Notes: generated from the sequence alone by a model not told the origin. A DNA stretch of 64,000 nucleotides from an uncultured Oscillospiraceae bacterium (GCA_900540535.1 UQGM01000004.1:1-64000), one strand, 5' to 3'. Counted from the stretch's first letter, positions 18,231-27,411 are shown. Numbers and translations are program-made.

Positions 18231-18273
18231 AAAAGAGCTAACTGACTAATCAAAATCAGTTAGCTCTCTTTTT
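18231..18273. terminator. Bidirectional terminator between the orphan gene and guaA
   Basis: AGAGCTAACTGA/TCAGTTAGCTCT with a 10-nt loop and T/A tracts on both sides. Confidence 0.85.
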
Positions 18274-18364
18274 ATAAATAATAAAAGTGTTGCCAAATCG
18301 TTGCCACAAATGGCATTAACCCATCAAAAATCCAGTCATATCAGGCTTTTCCGGGTCTATGAAA
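18274..18364 (-). other. guaA 3' flank with possible recombinase arm-type repeats
   Basis: GTTGCCA occurs at 18289-18295 and 18300-18306, 11 bp apart, with an inverted TGGCA at 18311-18315. Directly after the guaA stop the minus strand stays open for 16 further codons before a TAA. The 3' end of guaA is an established target of site-specific integrases. I see no second copy of the guaA end in the window that would define an element. Confidence 0.3.
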
Positions 18365-19669
18365 TCATTCCCACTCTATTGTGGCAATGGGCTTTGGTGA
18401 AACGTCGTAGCAGACACGGTTTACACCTTTGACCTCTGCAAGGATGCGGTTTGTAATCTTGAAGAGTACATCCCAGTCAAGGGGCTCAACAGTTGCTGTC
18501 ATTGCATCAACAGTGTTGACAGCCCTGATGATTACGGGATACTCATAGCATCTCTCGTGGTCACGGACACCTACTGAGCGGAAATCCGGAATAGCTGTAA
18601 AGTACTGCCATACCTTTCCTGCAAGACCTGCTTTATCGAACTCCTCACGGAGAATGGCATCAGACTCACGTACAGCCTCAAGACGATCTCTTGTAATTGC
18701 GCCAAGGCAGCGAACACCAAGTCCGGGGCCTGGGAAGGGCTGACGGTATACCATGTTTGCGGGAAGTCCAAGCTCTACGCCGCAGGCACGAACTTCATCT
18801 TTGAAGAGCTGACGGAGAGGCTCAACAAGCTCAAACTTGAGATCCTCAGGAAGTCCGCCAACGTTATGGTGTGCCTTAACAGCTTTAGCTGTCTTTGTGC
18901 CGCTCTCTATAATATCGGGATAAATTGTACCCTGTGCAAGGAAGTCAATGCCATCAAGCTTACGTGCTTCTTCCTCGAATACACGAATAAACTCTGCGCC
19001 AATAATCTTTCTCTTCTGCTCAGGATCTGCAACGCCTGCAAGCTTATCGAGGAAGCGGTCTGTTGCATCAACATAAGTAAGGTTTGCGCCAAGCTCGTTG
19101 CGGAATACTCTTACAACCTGCTCAGGCTCACCCTTACGAAGAAGACCATGGTTTACATGGACACAGTAAAGCTGATTGCCAATAGCTTTAAGAAGAAGTG
19201 CTGCAACAACTGATGAATCAACACCGCCAGAAAGAGCAAGGAGCACTTTGCGGTCGCCAACCTGATTTCTGATAAGCTCGACCTGATCAGCGATAAAGTT
19301 TTTCATGTTCCAGTTTGCCTCAGCGTGGCATTTATCAAAAACGAAAGCGGAGAGAACCTTTTTAAGCTCCTCGTCATCTGCGGGCCAGCTTTCGAGAACC
19401 TCTTCACACTTTGCATTATGAGCTGCTGCCATAACAGGATAACCAGCCTCATAGATTTCGTCGCTGACATCAATCTTAACTCCGTCAACAACATTGTTGG
19501 GACCGCCGCTGATGATTACTCCCTTTACATTGGGAAGCTTTTTAAGCTCTGCGGCAGTAATATCGTAATTGCAGATTTCGCTGTATACGCCTAAATCACG
19601 TACAGCTCTTGCAATACGGGTATTTTCTGTGCTGCCAAGATCTAAAATTACAATCATATCCTGTTTCAT
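18365..19669 (-). CDS. guaA: GMP synthase with an incomplete glutaminase domain
   Basis: Converts XMP to GMP with ATP and an amide nitrogen donor. 434 residues against about 510-525 for the usual protein. The ATP-pyrophosphatase domain is intact (LALSGGVDSSVVAALL, residues 145-158) and so is the dimerisation domain to the C-terminal PIATIEWE. The class I glutaminase domain begins normally (VILDLGSTENTRIARAVRDLG, VIISGGPNNV) but then has AAAHNAKCEE where GICYGMQ should be, and it lacks the HGD and FHPE segments with the catalytic His/Glu. The enzyme should use free ammonia or a separate amidotransferase. Start at 19669 is chosen for AAGGAG. It lies 51 nt after purA, so both AMP and GMP branches are co-transcribed. 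Confidence 0.9.
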   Translation of the reverse strand: MKQDMIVILDLGSTENTRIARAVRDLGVYSEICNYDITAAELKKLPNVKGVIISGGPNNVVDGVKIDVSDEIYEAGYPVMAAAHNAKCEEVLESWPADDEELKKVLSAFVFDKCHAEANWNMKNFIADQVELIRNQVGDRKVLLALSGGVDSSVVAALLLKAIGNQLYCVHVNHGLLRKGEPEQVVRVFRNELGANLTYVDATDRFLDKLAGVADPEQKRKIIGAEFIRVFEEEARKLDGIDFLAQGTIYPDIIESGTKTAKAVKAHHNVGGLPEDLKFELVEPLRQLFKDEVRACGVELGLPANMVYRQPFPGPGLGVRCLGAITRDRLEAVRESDAILREEFDKAGLAGKVWQYFTAIPDFRSVGVRDHERCYEYPVIIRAVNTVDAMTATVEPLDWDVLFKITNRILAEVKGVNRVCYDVSPKPIATIEWE

Positions 19670-19720
19670 GTTTTGCAACTCCTTTATTTTTATTATCCCT
19701 GTGATGCTGTGCATCGGATT

Positions 19721-21004
19721 TTATCTGAAGATTACCTCGGAACGTCCGGGGCCGTTTGATACCATCTTAATCGGCACTCCGATTTCCTTTTCAATAAAGA
19801 GAACATAGTCCTGAGCCTCTTTGGGAAGCTTGTCAAATTCCTTTATGCCTCTTATATCAGTACCCCAGCCGGGAAGCACTTTAAGGACGGGCTTTGCTTT
19901 TTTAAGCTTAGGTGTAACAGGGAAATCGCCTGTTACCTCTCCGTCTATTTCATAACCTACACATACGGGGATTTCCTTGAGATATGAAAGGCAGTCGATA
20001 GCTGTAAGCACAACGCTTGTTGCTCCCTGAGCCTGGCATCCGTAACGGGTTGCAACACAGTCAAACCAGCCCATTCTTCTGGGACGGTGAGTTGTAGCGC
20101 CGTATTCGCCTGCATCTCCGCCTCTTCTTCTCATTTCGTCTGCTTCGTCACCGAAAATTTCACTTACAAATTCGCCTGCGCCTACTGCACTGGAATACGC
20201 TTTTGTAACGGCGACCACATCTTTTATCTCATAAGGAGGTATTCCAGCTCCGACGCTGCCGTAACCGGCAAGAGTGGAGGAAGAAGTTACCATGGGATAA
20301 ATACCGAAATCGGGATCTTTAAGAGAGCCCAGCTGACCTTCAAGAAGAATCTTCTTGCCGTCCTTAATTGCCTGAGCGATAAACTTAGCTGTATCGGCAA
20401 CAAAGGGAGAGATCATATCACGGTATTCCATGAGAGTTTTGAAAATCTCATCGGCATTTAAAAGCTCGTCCCCGGACTTACCGTAAACGTGCTTCAAAGT
20501 AAGATTCTTTACTTCAACAACTCCCTCAAGCTTTTCACGAAGATATTCCTCATCAAAAAGCTCGCATATCTGGAAGCCTTTTTTTGCATATTTATCTGAA
20601 TAGAAAGGAGCTATACCTGATTTTGTAGAGCCGTAGCTCTTTTTGCCCAAACGCTCCTCTTCATAGACATCCAAAAGCACATGATAGGGCATCATTATCT
20701 GAGCACGCTCAGATACCATTATCTTAGGCATAGGAACGCCTTTATCGGTTACAGATTTAATTTCATCCATAAGCTTCGGAATATCAACTGCTACACCGTT
20801 GCCTATGATATTGGTAGTATGGCTGTAACAAACTCCCGAAGGAAGCTGATGCAGTGCAAACTTTCCGTAATCGTTAATAATTGTATGGCCTGCATTTGCT
20901 CCGCCCTGAAAACGGATTACTACATCTGACTGAGCAGCAAACATATCGGTGATTTTACCTTTACCTTCATCGCCCCAGTTTGCTCCGACAATAGCCTTTA
21001 CCAA
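19721..21004 (-). CDS. purA: Adenylosuccinate synthetase
   Basis: GTP-dependent ligation of aspartate to IMP, the first step to AMP, 427 residues. The P-loop GDEGKGK is near residue 11, the catalytic GGANAGHTI follows, and the GTP-binding NGPGRSE lies at the C terminus. The start is TTG (21002-21004) with GGAGGTG upstream; no ATG or GTG in frame precedes the conserved VKAIVGANWGDEGKGK opening. First gene of a purA-guaA unit. Confidence 0.96.
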   Translation of the reverse strand: MVKAIVGANWGDEGKGKITDMFAAQSDVVIRFQGGANAGHTIINDYGKFALHQLPSGVCYSHTTNIIGNGVAVDIPKLMDEIKSVTDKGVPMPKIMVSERAQIMMPYHVLLDVYEEERLGKKSYGSTKSGIAPFYSDKYAKKGFQICELFDEEYLREKLEGVVEVKNLTLKHVYGKSGDELLNADEIFKTLMEYRDMISPFVADTAKFIAQAIKDGKKILLEGQLGSLKDPDFGIYPMVTSSSTLAGYGSVGAGIPPYEIKDVVAVTKAYSSAVGAGEFVSEIFGDEADEMRRRGGDAGEYGATTHRPRRMGWFDCVATRYGCQAQGATSVVLTAIDCLSYLKEIPVCVGYEIDGEVTGDFPVTPKLKKAKPVLKVLPGWGTDIRGIKEFDKLPKEAQDYVLFIEKEIGVPIKMVSNGPGRSEVIFR

Positions 21005-21028
21005 TTAAACACACCTCCGTAATTAAGG

Positions 21029-21053
21029 AAAGCACCCTTTGGGGCGCTTTTTC
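21029..21053 (+). other. Hairpin in the purA leader
   Basis: AAAGCACCC/GGGCGCTTT with a 4-nt loop, 25 nt upstream of the purA start. A T tract follows only on the plus strand, so as a terminator it would act against antisense transcription. In the purA mRNA it is a leader stem of unknown role. Confidence 0.45.
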
Positions 21054-21062
21054 TCTTTGATA

Positions 21063-21091
21063 ATTATATTATATCCACCGCTTATAGTCAA
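21063..21091 (-). promoter_or_regulatory. Promoter of purA-guaA
   Basis: Minus strand TTGACT (21086-21091), 17-bp spacer, TATAAT (21063-21068). No PurR-box pair or purine riboswitch was recognised in the short leader. Confidence 0.8.
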
Positions 21092-21169
21092 TTATATAAA
21101 TATCCAAACACAGGTTTTGACAAAGGTGCAATTTTAGAAAATCCGCAAGGAAATTTGCATTAAAAAAAG

Positions 21170-21256
21170 CAAAAAAGCCCTTTCCTATGACAGATTCTGA
21201 GCACAGCAAGCAAAGAACTTTACTGCGTATATTTTGAATCCATCCAGAAAGGACTA
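21170..21256 (-). terminator. Possible long-loop terminator of spoIIE
   Basis: On the minus strand AGTCCTTTC (21247-21255) can pair with GAAAGGGCT (21177-21185), followed by TTTTTTGCTTTTTTT. The loop is about 60 nt with some inner pairing, so the structure is uncertain although the T tract is clear. Confidence 0.45.
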
Positions 21257-21259
21257 TTT

Positions 21260-23572
21260 TTATTTTCCAATTATTGCCGCCGTTACCGTAACATCATCGG
21301 GACGTATATCAGGCCGCCTCATTTTAGCCTGTGACGCTATATGCTCCGCAAGCTCCGATGCCGTTCCCTCATGCCACAGTTCCAGCTCTGAAATTATCCA
21401 CTCGTCTCCGCCGTTTACCGCTCCGTCGGACACCATGAGGATTATATCGCCCTCACCTAAAACCACTTCCGTCTTTGCAAACTCAACTTCCCTTAAAATT
21501 CCAGCAGGTAATGACGGCTTTTCCGTTTTAGCCCCTTTGCCTTTCTTACGCACAAAGGTTGCAGGAGCTCCCGCCTTGAATATCTGCGCTTTTCCCGTAA
21601 ACAGATCAAGACAGACTATATCGAGAGTTGCAAAGGATTCCTCTTCAGACTTTAAGAGCAGTGCAGAATTCACTATCTTAAGAGAACAGTCAAAGCCGAA
21701 TCCTGCTTTTATCAGCTTGGAAAGCAGTCCCGACGCCATGTTTCCGTCAATGGCTGCACGTCTGCCTGTTCCCATTCCGTCGCTTATTACCATAATCTCT
21801 CTGCCCCTGCCGTCATCGAAGCAGTCATAGGCATCTCCGCAGGGGGAATTTTCACTGCTGGGAAACTGACAGGCTCCTACATCTACCGTATAAACAGCTC
21901 TTTCGCTGAAAGTAATAAGCTCATTTGCTCCCATGAGAGTAACGCTTGGCATTGCAAATTCTCTTGAGCAGGCTTCGGAAAGCTCTTCGGTAAGTCTGCC
22001 CACATTTATTTTACCTGCTGTTTTTTTACAGCAGATTTCCACTGTCATACGGTCATAGGGATCAGTAATACAGCAGATGTCCTCCGGCACTATATCATAC
22101 CTTTCAAGCACACGCCGTGCCCTGAGTGCTGTTTCACGGTCAAATCCCCTCGCCTGCTGAAATTCATCAGAAAGGCTGCTGAGCATATCCGCCACTGCTC
22201 CGAACTGGTCTGACACAATCCCCCTTACCTGGGTGACTTTTTTAACGGAAGTAATACCTTCGGTAAACTTTTCATATTCCTCATTCATAGCCTCAGTAAG
22301 TGCTGTGCTTCTGATACAACGTCTTGCAAAATGCGCCGGCAGCTTATCACGGGTCAGCTCTTCACCGTTTTGAAGCTCATGAGCCATTTGACCGAAAACA
22401 TCTATTGTATCGCCGAAATTCTTATCCCAGCAGAAAGAGTGCAATCCGCATTTTCTGCAAACGGCATTTTGGACTTTTGAGTAGAGAAGGGTAAGTTCCG
22501 GAGTATCAACAGTACTCAGTCCCTGAGTGATTTTATCAACGCATCTTGATACCTCAGACATGGCTTTTGAGGCAACGTCAAGACGCATGACAAGGGCTCT
22601 TCTCATTCCCGTACTTTTCTTTTTCTCTTCACCTTTTACTGTAAAACGCTTTTTTATGCTTTCGGAAATATTTTTTGGAAGTACCACAAAAATAACAGTA
22701 GCTATTGCCGTTTCAACCAAAGTTGGAAGCGCATTTTCTCCTCCCGTAGCAGCTAAGGTTACAATTCCTCCTGCAAGAACAAAGGCACAGGCTGAGGCAA
22801 AGCGTCCGCCCCCTGAAAAAACTCCGGCGACAACTCCTCCTGCCGCATAGACTCCGCCTATATGTCCGCATCCAGGAATCAGCGACATAACCGCTCCTAT
22901 TGCCGCACCGGCAATAGCTCCTCCACGCTCTTCCCAGATTGCAGCAGCAAAAAGTATTATGAGAACGGCAAATATCCTGCCCGGTGATATACTGAAAATC
23001 GTAACTCCTGAGGCGCAGGCTATAAATATGCTTCCCGTTATGACAAGGCAGCTTTTTTCCGTCCCAGTAAGAGCCTTAATCCCTCTTTCTCCAGTATCAA
23101 AGGATTTTTTAAAAAAATATGTGCTGCCTCCTGCAAGGAGAGATTCACCCAGATACATCACGAGGGCTCCCGCTGAAAATCCGTCCGCAATGCAAACTGC
23201 TATTCCGCTGAGAAATGCCGCACCAAAAGCACACAGACTAAGAATCAGCGTATCGCTCTTTATATTTTTGCTTTTTCTCACCGAATACGCCGTTATTGTA
23301 ATTATAGTAAGAGCTGCTATATACCGTAAAGGCATGTCCATATCTTTAGTCAAAAGATATCCAGCTCCTGCTCCAACGGCTCCCGAAAGTATGTAATCCA
23401 CCGGCAGCGCCGCAGTAATGGCAATTCCAAAAGGTGAGTAATTCCCGAAAATTCCCGTCTGCGCCATGAGAAAACCACAGCACCCGGAAACCAGATGAAG
23501 CAGCACCTCTTTTGCTCCCCTTGGTACTCCTTTTATATATGCCGACGGCAAAGTTAAAATATTGTTTTTCAC
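21260..23572 (-). CDS. spoIIE: Stage II sporulation protein E (PP2C phosphatase)
   Basis: 770 residues. The N-terminal third has about ten membrane helices. The middle domain (about 320-560) drives association with the division machinery. The C-terminal PP2C domain (about 565-768) has metal-binding DGMGTGRRA and a terminal DDVTV segment. It dephosphorylates SpoIIAA and so releases sigma-F in the forespore. The start is a GTG just before KNNILTLPSAY with only a weak ribosome site. Together with spoVAC/spoVAD it shows that the organism has endospore genes. Confidence 0.94.
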   Translation of the reverse strand: MKNNILTLPSAYIKGVPRGAKEVLLHLVSGCCGFLMAQTGIFGNYSPFGIAITAALPVDYILSGAVGAGAGYLLTKDMDMPLRYIAALTIITITAYSVRKSKNIKSDTLILSLCAFGAAFLSGIAVCIADGFSAGALVMYLGESLLAGGSTYFFKKSFDTGERGIKALTGTEKSCLVITGSIFIACASGVTIFSISPGRIFAVLIILFAAAIWEERGGAIAGAAIGAVMSLIPGCGHIGGVYAAGGVVAGVFSGGGRFASACAFVLAGGIVTLAATGGENALPTLVETAIATVIFVVLPKNISESIKKRFTVKGEEKKKSTGMRRALVMRLDVASKAMSEVSRCVDKITQGLSTVDTPELTLLYSKVQNAVCRKCGLHSFCWDKNFGDTIDVFGQMAHELQNGEELTRDKLPAHFARRCIRSTALTEAMNEEYEKFTEGITSVKKVTQVRGIVSDQFGAVADMLSSLSDEFQQARGFDRETALRARRVLERYDIVPEDICCITDPYDRMTVEICCKKTAGKINVGRLTEELSEACSREFAMPSVTLMGANELITFSERAVYTVDVGACQFPSSENSPCGDAYDCFDDGRGREIMVISDGMGTGRRAAIDGNMASGLLSKLIKAGFGFDCSLKIVNSALLLKSEEESFATLDIVCLDLFTGKAQIFKAGAPATFVRKKGKGAKTEKPSLPAGILREVEFAKTEVVLGEGDIILMVSDGAVNGGDEWIISELELWHEGTASELAEHIASQAKMRRPDIRPDDVTVTAAIIGK

Positions 23573-23586
23573 GCTTTAACACCACT

Positions 23587-23642
23587 TTATAATTGTAAAT
23601 TAACAGCCTGTCCCGTATTTTTTAGATCATTTACAATTATAA
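23587..23642. promoter_or_regulatory. 14-bp inverted repeat upstream of spoIIE
   Basis: TTATAATTGTAAAT (23587-23600) and its exact complement ATTTACAATTATAA (23629-23642), 28 bp apart and about 15 bp upstream of the GTG start. It is either an operator pair or a large leader stem. I did not find a clean Spo0A box (TTGTCGAA) here. Confidence 0.5.
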
Positions 23643-23696
23643 AACCAGCCTGTGCAAAAGGATGTCATAATGCGCTGTTATTTAGGGTAACATTAT

Positions 23697-23743
23697 AAAA
23701 AAAACTGCCGCCTTTTCTCTTACTTTGGAGAAAAGACGACGGA
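23697..23743 (-). terminator. Terminator after the lacI-type gene
   Basis: Minus strand CCGTCGTCTTTTCTC / GAGAAAAGGCGGCAG followed by eight T residues. It ends the nucleoside-salvage operon. Confidence 0.85.
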
Positions 23744-23819
23744 CTGATATATTAACTTAAATGTTTATGTACAACGAAATATGCAAAAAATTTGCATTGA
23801 ATTTTAAGTTATCTCATTT

Positions 23820-24851
23820 TCACATTTCCCTTACACTGTCTCCTACGACGAGTACCGGTTCGAGATAAATTTCCTGAGCCTTAATACGTTTTTTCTCAAT
23901 GCGTCCTATCATAACCTCCGCTGCACGCTGGGCAAGCAGATCGAGATCCATTGTAACCGTTGTAAGTGAAATGTCGAGAAGAAATTCACGAAGAGAGTTA
24001 TCGTAGCTGACTACGGATATATCTTTTGGAACGGTAAATTTACGTTCCTTTAAGCCTCGCAGAAAACCCAATGTCATCATATCGTTGCAGATAAGCACTG
24101 CTGTGGCTCCGCTTTTAAGCACCTTTTCAACGGCGTTATAACCGCCCTGTACTCGGTTATCTCCGGGAATCAGATAATCTTTCGGCGGCTCAATTCCCTG
24201 TTCTCTCAAAGCGTCCAGATATCCTGAAAGACGGTTGGCACCGTTTCCACGTTTATCGTCCAGATAAACACAGGCGATTTCTCTGTGGCCTTTTTCAATA
24301 AGGTATTTAGCCGCTCTGTATCCACCCAATCGGTTATTAAAGCACACATGGTCGCAGGCAAATCCGAAAAATGGTCTGTCCACCATTACATAGGGTACAT
24401 CCATCTTTTGCAGATGACGGCTGAGCTCATCTTCATACTGATATGACTCATTGCTGCGGATAAGAAAAACTCCGTCAACGCCTCTTGACTCAAAGCTGCG
24501 AAGAAGTTTACAGTCGTTTTCAAATACATCATCACTGTTTGCAAACATGAGGAAATATCCACGTTCACGGCAGGCTTCCTCCAACTGACGTGCCAGCTGT
24601 GCAAAGAATGTATTCTGAATATCAGGCACAATAAGACCTATTGTATAGCTTCGCTGTGTAACAAGAGCACGGGCAGTCTGATTTACAACATATTTGCGCT
24701 TTGCCGCAATCTCTTTTACACGCTGTTTGTTTTCCTCCGAAATACGGCAGGGACGGTTATTTAGAATCTGAGAAACCGCTCCCGGAGAAATACCTGCTTC
24801 TCTTGCAATATCCTTTATGGTTATTTTTTTCTTGCTGAGTTTTTCAGGCAT
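23820..24851 (-). CDS. LacI-family transcriptional regulator
   Basis: 343 residues. N-terminal HTH is TIKDIAREAGISPGAVSQIL with hinge region KYVVNQTARALV, followed by a periplasmic-binding-like sugar domain (IGLIVPDIQNTFFAQLARQLE). It is the last gene of a set with nucleoside hydrolase, ribokinase and a carrier, so it is a likely RbsR-like repressor responding to ribose or a nucleoside product. An operator candidate with central CG (AAAACGTTTT, 28829-28838) lies at the start of that set. It is preceded by AGGAGG. Confidence 0.92.
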   Translation of the reverse strand: MPEKLSKKKITIKDIAREAGISPGAVSQILNNRPCRISEENKQRVKEIAAKRKYVVNQTARALVTQRSYTIGLIVPDIQNTFFAQLARQLEEACRERGYFLMFANSDDVFENDCKLLRSFESRGVDGVFLIRSNESYQYEDELSRHLQKMDVPYVMVDRPFFGFACDHVCFNNRLGGYRAAKYLIEKGHREIACVYLDDKRGNGANRLSGYLDALREQGIEPPKDYLIPGDNRVQGGYNAVEKVLKSGATAVLICNDMMTLGFLRGLKERKFTVPKDISVVSYDNSLREFLLDISLTTVTMDLDLLAQRAAEVMIGRIEKKRIKAQEIYLEPVLVVGDSVREM

Positions 24852-24903
24852 TCAAATTCCTCCTGCCGGTTTTATCTTTTTTATAATAACATATTCTTTT
24901 CAT

Positions 24904-24964
24904 AAATAAAAGAATATGGAGCTGTACCCATAAAACATTTAATAAGTTTTACAAGTACAGCTCC
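24904..24964 (-). terminator. Hairpin between the carrier gene and the lacI-type gene
   Basis: GGAGCTGTAC/GTACAGCTCC with further pairing inside (GTAAAAC/GTTTTAT). The downstream minus-strand sequence is T-rich but interrupted, so it may attenuate rather than fully stop transcription into the regulator. Confidence 0.55.
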
Positions 24965-25007
24965 TCTTAGCTATCTATCGCAAATAAGCTTCTACTAAGT
25001 CAGATTT

Positions 25008-26420
25008 TTACAGGAACATAATCATTGAAAGTACAAACATGAATATTGTACCTGCAACCATGGGAACGGATGTGCGCTTTACAATCTCCAGAGGTTCTTT
25101 CTTGATTGTACCGGCGACAATCATGATAACTGCCGAAACCGGTGAAACCGCACGGAGAAGGTTTCCTGCAAGACCCATAGGTACGGAAATTGCAAGTACG
25201 CTGATGCCGGCTGCTGCTGCAAGGGGAACCATAAGGGGTACCATTGCGAAGAACAGTGCTGTACCGCTACCGGAAAGGATAACGATAAGAGCAGTAAGAG
25301 CAACAAGGATAAGGGGAAGAACAAAGCCCATTCCGTCGCCCTGTACGCCTGTCATAGCGTTCTGAAGAGCATCAATAAGTCCGATTGACTTAAGTCCGTT
25401 TACGAATGTTGTACCTGCAACAAGAAGTGCAACGATCGGTACTGCACCGCCCATGCCTTTGAAGAAAGCTTCAGTTGACTTAAGGGTTTCTCTGCCGTTA
25501 CGTGTACGGATAAGCTCACAGACAATTGCGATTACAAGTGAGAAGAGAATTGCAACCTCAACGCTGAGTTCGATTTCCACACCGAATGACTGAAGTGCGA
25601 ATACTGCAATAAGAAGGATAATGGGAAGAAGGGGAAGAATTGCATATACAGTGCGGAAAAGTTTACCGCCGGGAACTTCCTCAACGTCGGGAAGCTTTGC
25701 ATCAACTGCACCCTTGGAAACTGCACGCTTATCCTGGAAGCGCTGCCAGAAGTAGTGAACCACTGCCATGATAATAAGTGTGGGGATAGAAACGATTGCA
25801 TGATACTTGAATACATAGTCGCTGGCTGTGAGACCTGCAAACTGTGTTGTGTTAGCAAGCTCAGCGGCAATTGCAACGTTATCACTGCCAAGAGGAGTGG
25901 GCATAACAGTAGCAGTTGTAGCTATGATTGCGCCTGCTGTAAGAGAGCTCATGCCTGAACGCACCATAATGGGATAGAGAGTTGCAAGTAAGATAACTGC
26001 AAGGTTTGATGCGCTGGGGATAACAAGTGAAAGTACGTTTCCGAGAAGGAAAACAAGGGGAACAAGGATATAAACTGATTTAATCTTTGCAATGGGGCGT
26101 GTTAAAACGCTGACGGTTACGTTATTTGCCTTGATCTGGCTCATGTAGGATGAATAACCGCCAAGGATAAGGATAATAAATCCTGCAGAGGTAATTGTAG
26201 ATTTAAACTGGTCTACAATGGCCTTTAGGGGATCAAGCAATGCAATACCGCTTGATTCAAAGTCTTTAATGGCGATTCCGTCTCCGAATGCCATTGCGAT
26301 GTACATCAAAACGATACCTATAAGGAACAAGGTCATCTTGATATCCATTTTCTTAATGAGCATGAATACGACAACGCAAACTGCCAATATAGCCGCACCA
26401 TACATTATGATTGGGGACAT
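25008..26420 (-). CDS. DcuC/ArsB-type carrier in a nucleoside operon
   Basis: 470 residues, about 12 membrane helices, ion-transporter superfamily, closest in layout to the C4-dicarboxylate carrier DcuC. Conserved helix-breaking loops include PSASNLAVILLATLYP, TPLGSDNVAIAAEL and SGSGTALFFAMVPLMVPLA. It is placed between nucleoside hydrolase and the regulator and shares their direction, so the substrate is more likely a nucleoside, ribose or a product than a dicarboxylate. That inference rests on context only. Confidence 0.8.
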   Translation of the reverse strand: MSPIIMYGAAILAVCVVVFMLIKKMDIKMTLFLIGIVLMYIAMAFGDGIAIKDFESSGIALLDPLKAIVDQFKSTITSAGFIILILGGYSSYMSQIKANNVTVSVLTRPIAKIKSVYILVPLVFLLGNVLSLVIPSASNLAVILLATLYPIMVRSGMSSLTAGAIIATTATVMPTPLGSDNVAIAAELANTTQFAGLTASDYVFKYHAIVSIPTLIIMAVVHYFWQRFQDKRAVSKGAVDAKLPDVEEVPGGKLFRTVYAILPLLPIILLIAVFALQSFGVEIELSVEVAILFSLVIAIVCELIRTRNGRETLKSTEAFFKGMGGAVPIVALLVAGTTFVNGLKSIGLIDALQNAMTGVQGDGMGFVLPLILVALTALIVILSGSGTALFFAMVPLMVPLAAAAGISVLAISVPMGLAGNLLRAVSPVSAVIMIVAGTIKKEPLEIVKRTSVPMVAGTIFMFVLSMIMFL

Positions 26421-26485
26421 ACTTCACATTCCTTTCATCTTTTTCTTCTTTTTATTCTCGACCCTTTACAGGGTAAAGCACGTAA

Positions 26486-27409
26486 TTAAATGCATTTTTC
26501 GACTGATTCAAGGAACCAGCGGCGGAAAGCTTCTCCATCAATGTCAACGCAGACCTTTGCGTTTGCAGGCTGTTTCATGTAGTTTTTAAGGTCAACTACT
26601 GTGCAGCCCTTTGTAAGGCTTCCTGCAAGCTCAACGTCAACGAAAGTATCAACTGTTTCAAAAAGTGTGGGTGCAAGCAGATATGCTATTGCACAGCTGT
26701 CATACATTTTAAGTCCTGTATTGAAGGAACCGCCTCTGTACTTGCGGAACAGGCAGTGTGCCATCTGACCGACCTGACCGAGATCGGGAAGCTTCTGAGT
26801 ATCCTCAGGCATTACAAGTGCCTTGAGTCCTACATCAAGAGTTGCAACTACAATGGGAATACCTGAATCAAATACAATCTTTGCAGCTTCCGGATCAGTA
26901 GCGATATTGAACTCGGACATAACGCCCTTATTTCCTCTTGTTACGGAACCGCCCATCATTACGATTTCACGGATGTGCTCGCTTACCTCCGGATATACGG
27001 AAAGCAGAAGAGCGACATTGGTAAGAGGTCCGATAGGAACAAGTGTTATTGGCTCCTCACTTGCCATGATAACACGGCGCATTGCGTTTACTGCGTTTTC
27101 CTGAAGAAGCAGATCCTCACGGGGCTCCGGGAAATCAAATCCTTCCATGCCGCTTACTCCGTGAATATCGGAAGCGTCTACAAGGGGTCCGATCAAAGGC
27201 TTGCGTGCTCCCATGGCAACAGGGACATCCTTGCCAAAGAAGCTCAGCAAACGAAGGGCATTGCGGGTAACTTTTTCGATTGATACGTTTCCTGCTACTG
27301 TTGTTATCAAACGGACATCAAGTTCGCCTGAAAACAATGCAATAGCAATTGCAAGCGCATCATCAATACCCGGATCTGTGTCGATAATAATAGGTCTTTT
27401 CTTTAACAT
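26486..27409 (-). CDS. Ribonucleoside hydrolase (inosine/uridine-preferring type)
   Basis: 307 residues. The calcium-binding signature is IIDTDPGIDDALAIAIAL near the N terminus, with the further conserved SEFNIATDPEAA and MYDSCAIAYLL. It splits nucleosides into base plus ribose; the ribokinase gene ends 2 nt upstream, so ribose can be phosphorylated immediately. The base preference cannot be read from the sequence. Confidence 0.94.
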   Translation of the reverse strand: MLKKRPIIIDTDPGIDDALAIAIALFSGELDVRLITTVAGNVSIEKVTRNALRLLSFFGKDVPVAMGARKPLIGPLVDASDIHGVSGMEGFDFPEPREDLLLQENAVNAMRRVIMASEEPITLVPIGPLTNVALLLSVYPEVSEHIREIVMMGGSVTRGNKGVMSEFNIATDPEAAKIVFDSGIPIVVATLDVGLKALVMPEDTQKLPDLGQVGQMAHCLFRKYRGGSFNTGLKMYDSCAIAYLLAPTLFETVDTFVDVELAGSLTKGCTVVDLKNYMKQPANAKVCVDIDGEAFRRWFLESVEKCI

Positions 27410-27411
27410 AT

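Noticed and set aside
18365..19669. guaA considered as a frameshifted pseudogene
   Set aside because: The frame is uninterrupted, the ATP-pyrophosphatase motifs and the C terminus are intact and the start has a strong ribosome site. The glutaminase shortening is in frame.
21005..21062. purA leader considered as a purine riboswitch
   Set aside because: Only about 50 nt with one simple hairpin; the conserved three-way junction core of purine riboswitches is absent.
24852..25007. Separate promoter for the lacI-type gene
   Set aside because: The gap holds a clear hairpin but no hexamer pair with acceptable spacing, so I treat the regulator as read-through from the operon.
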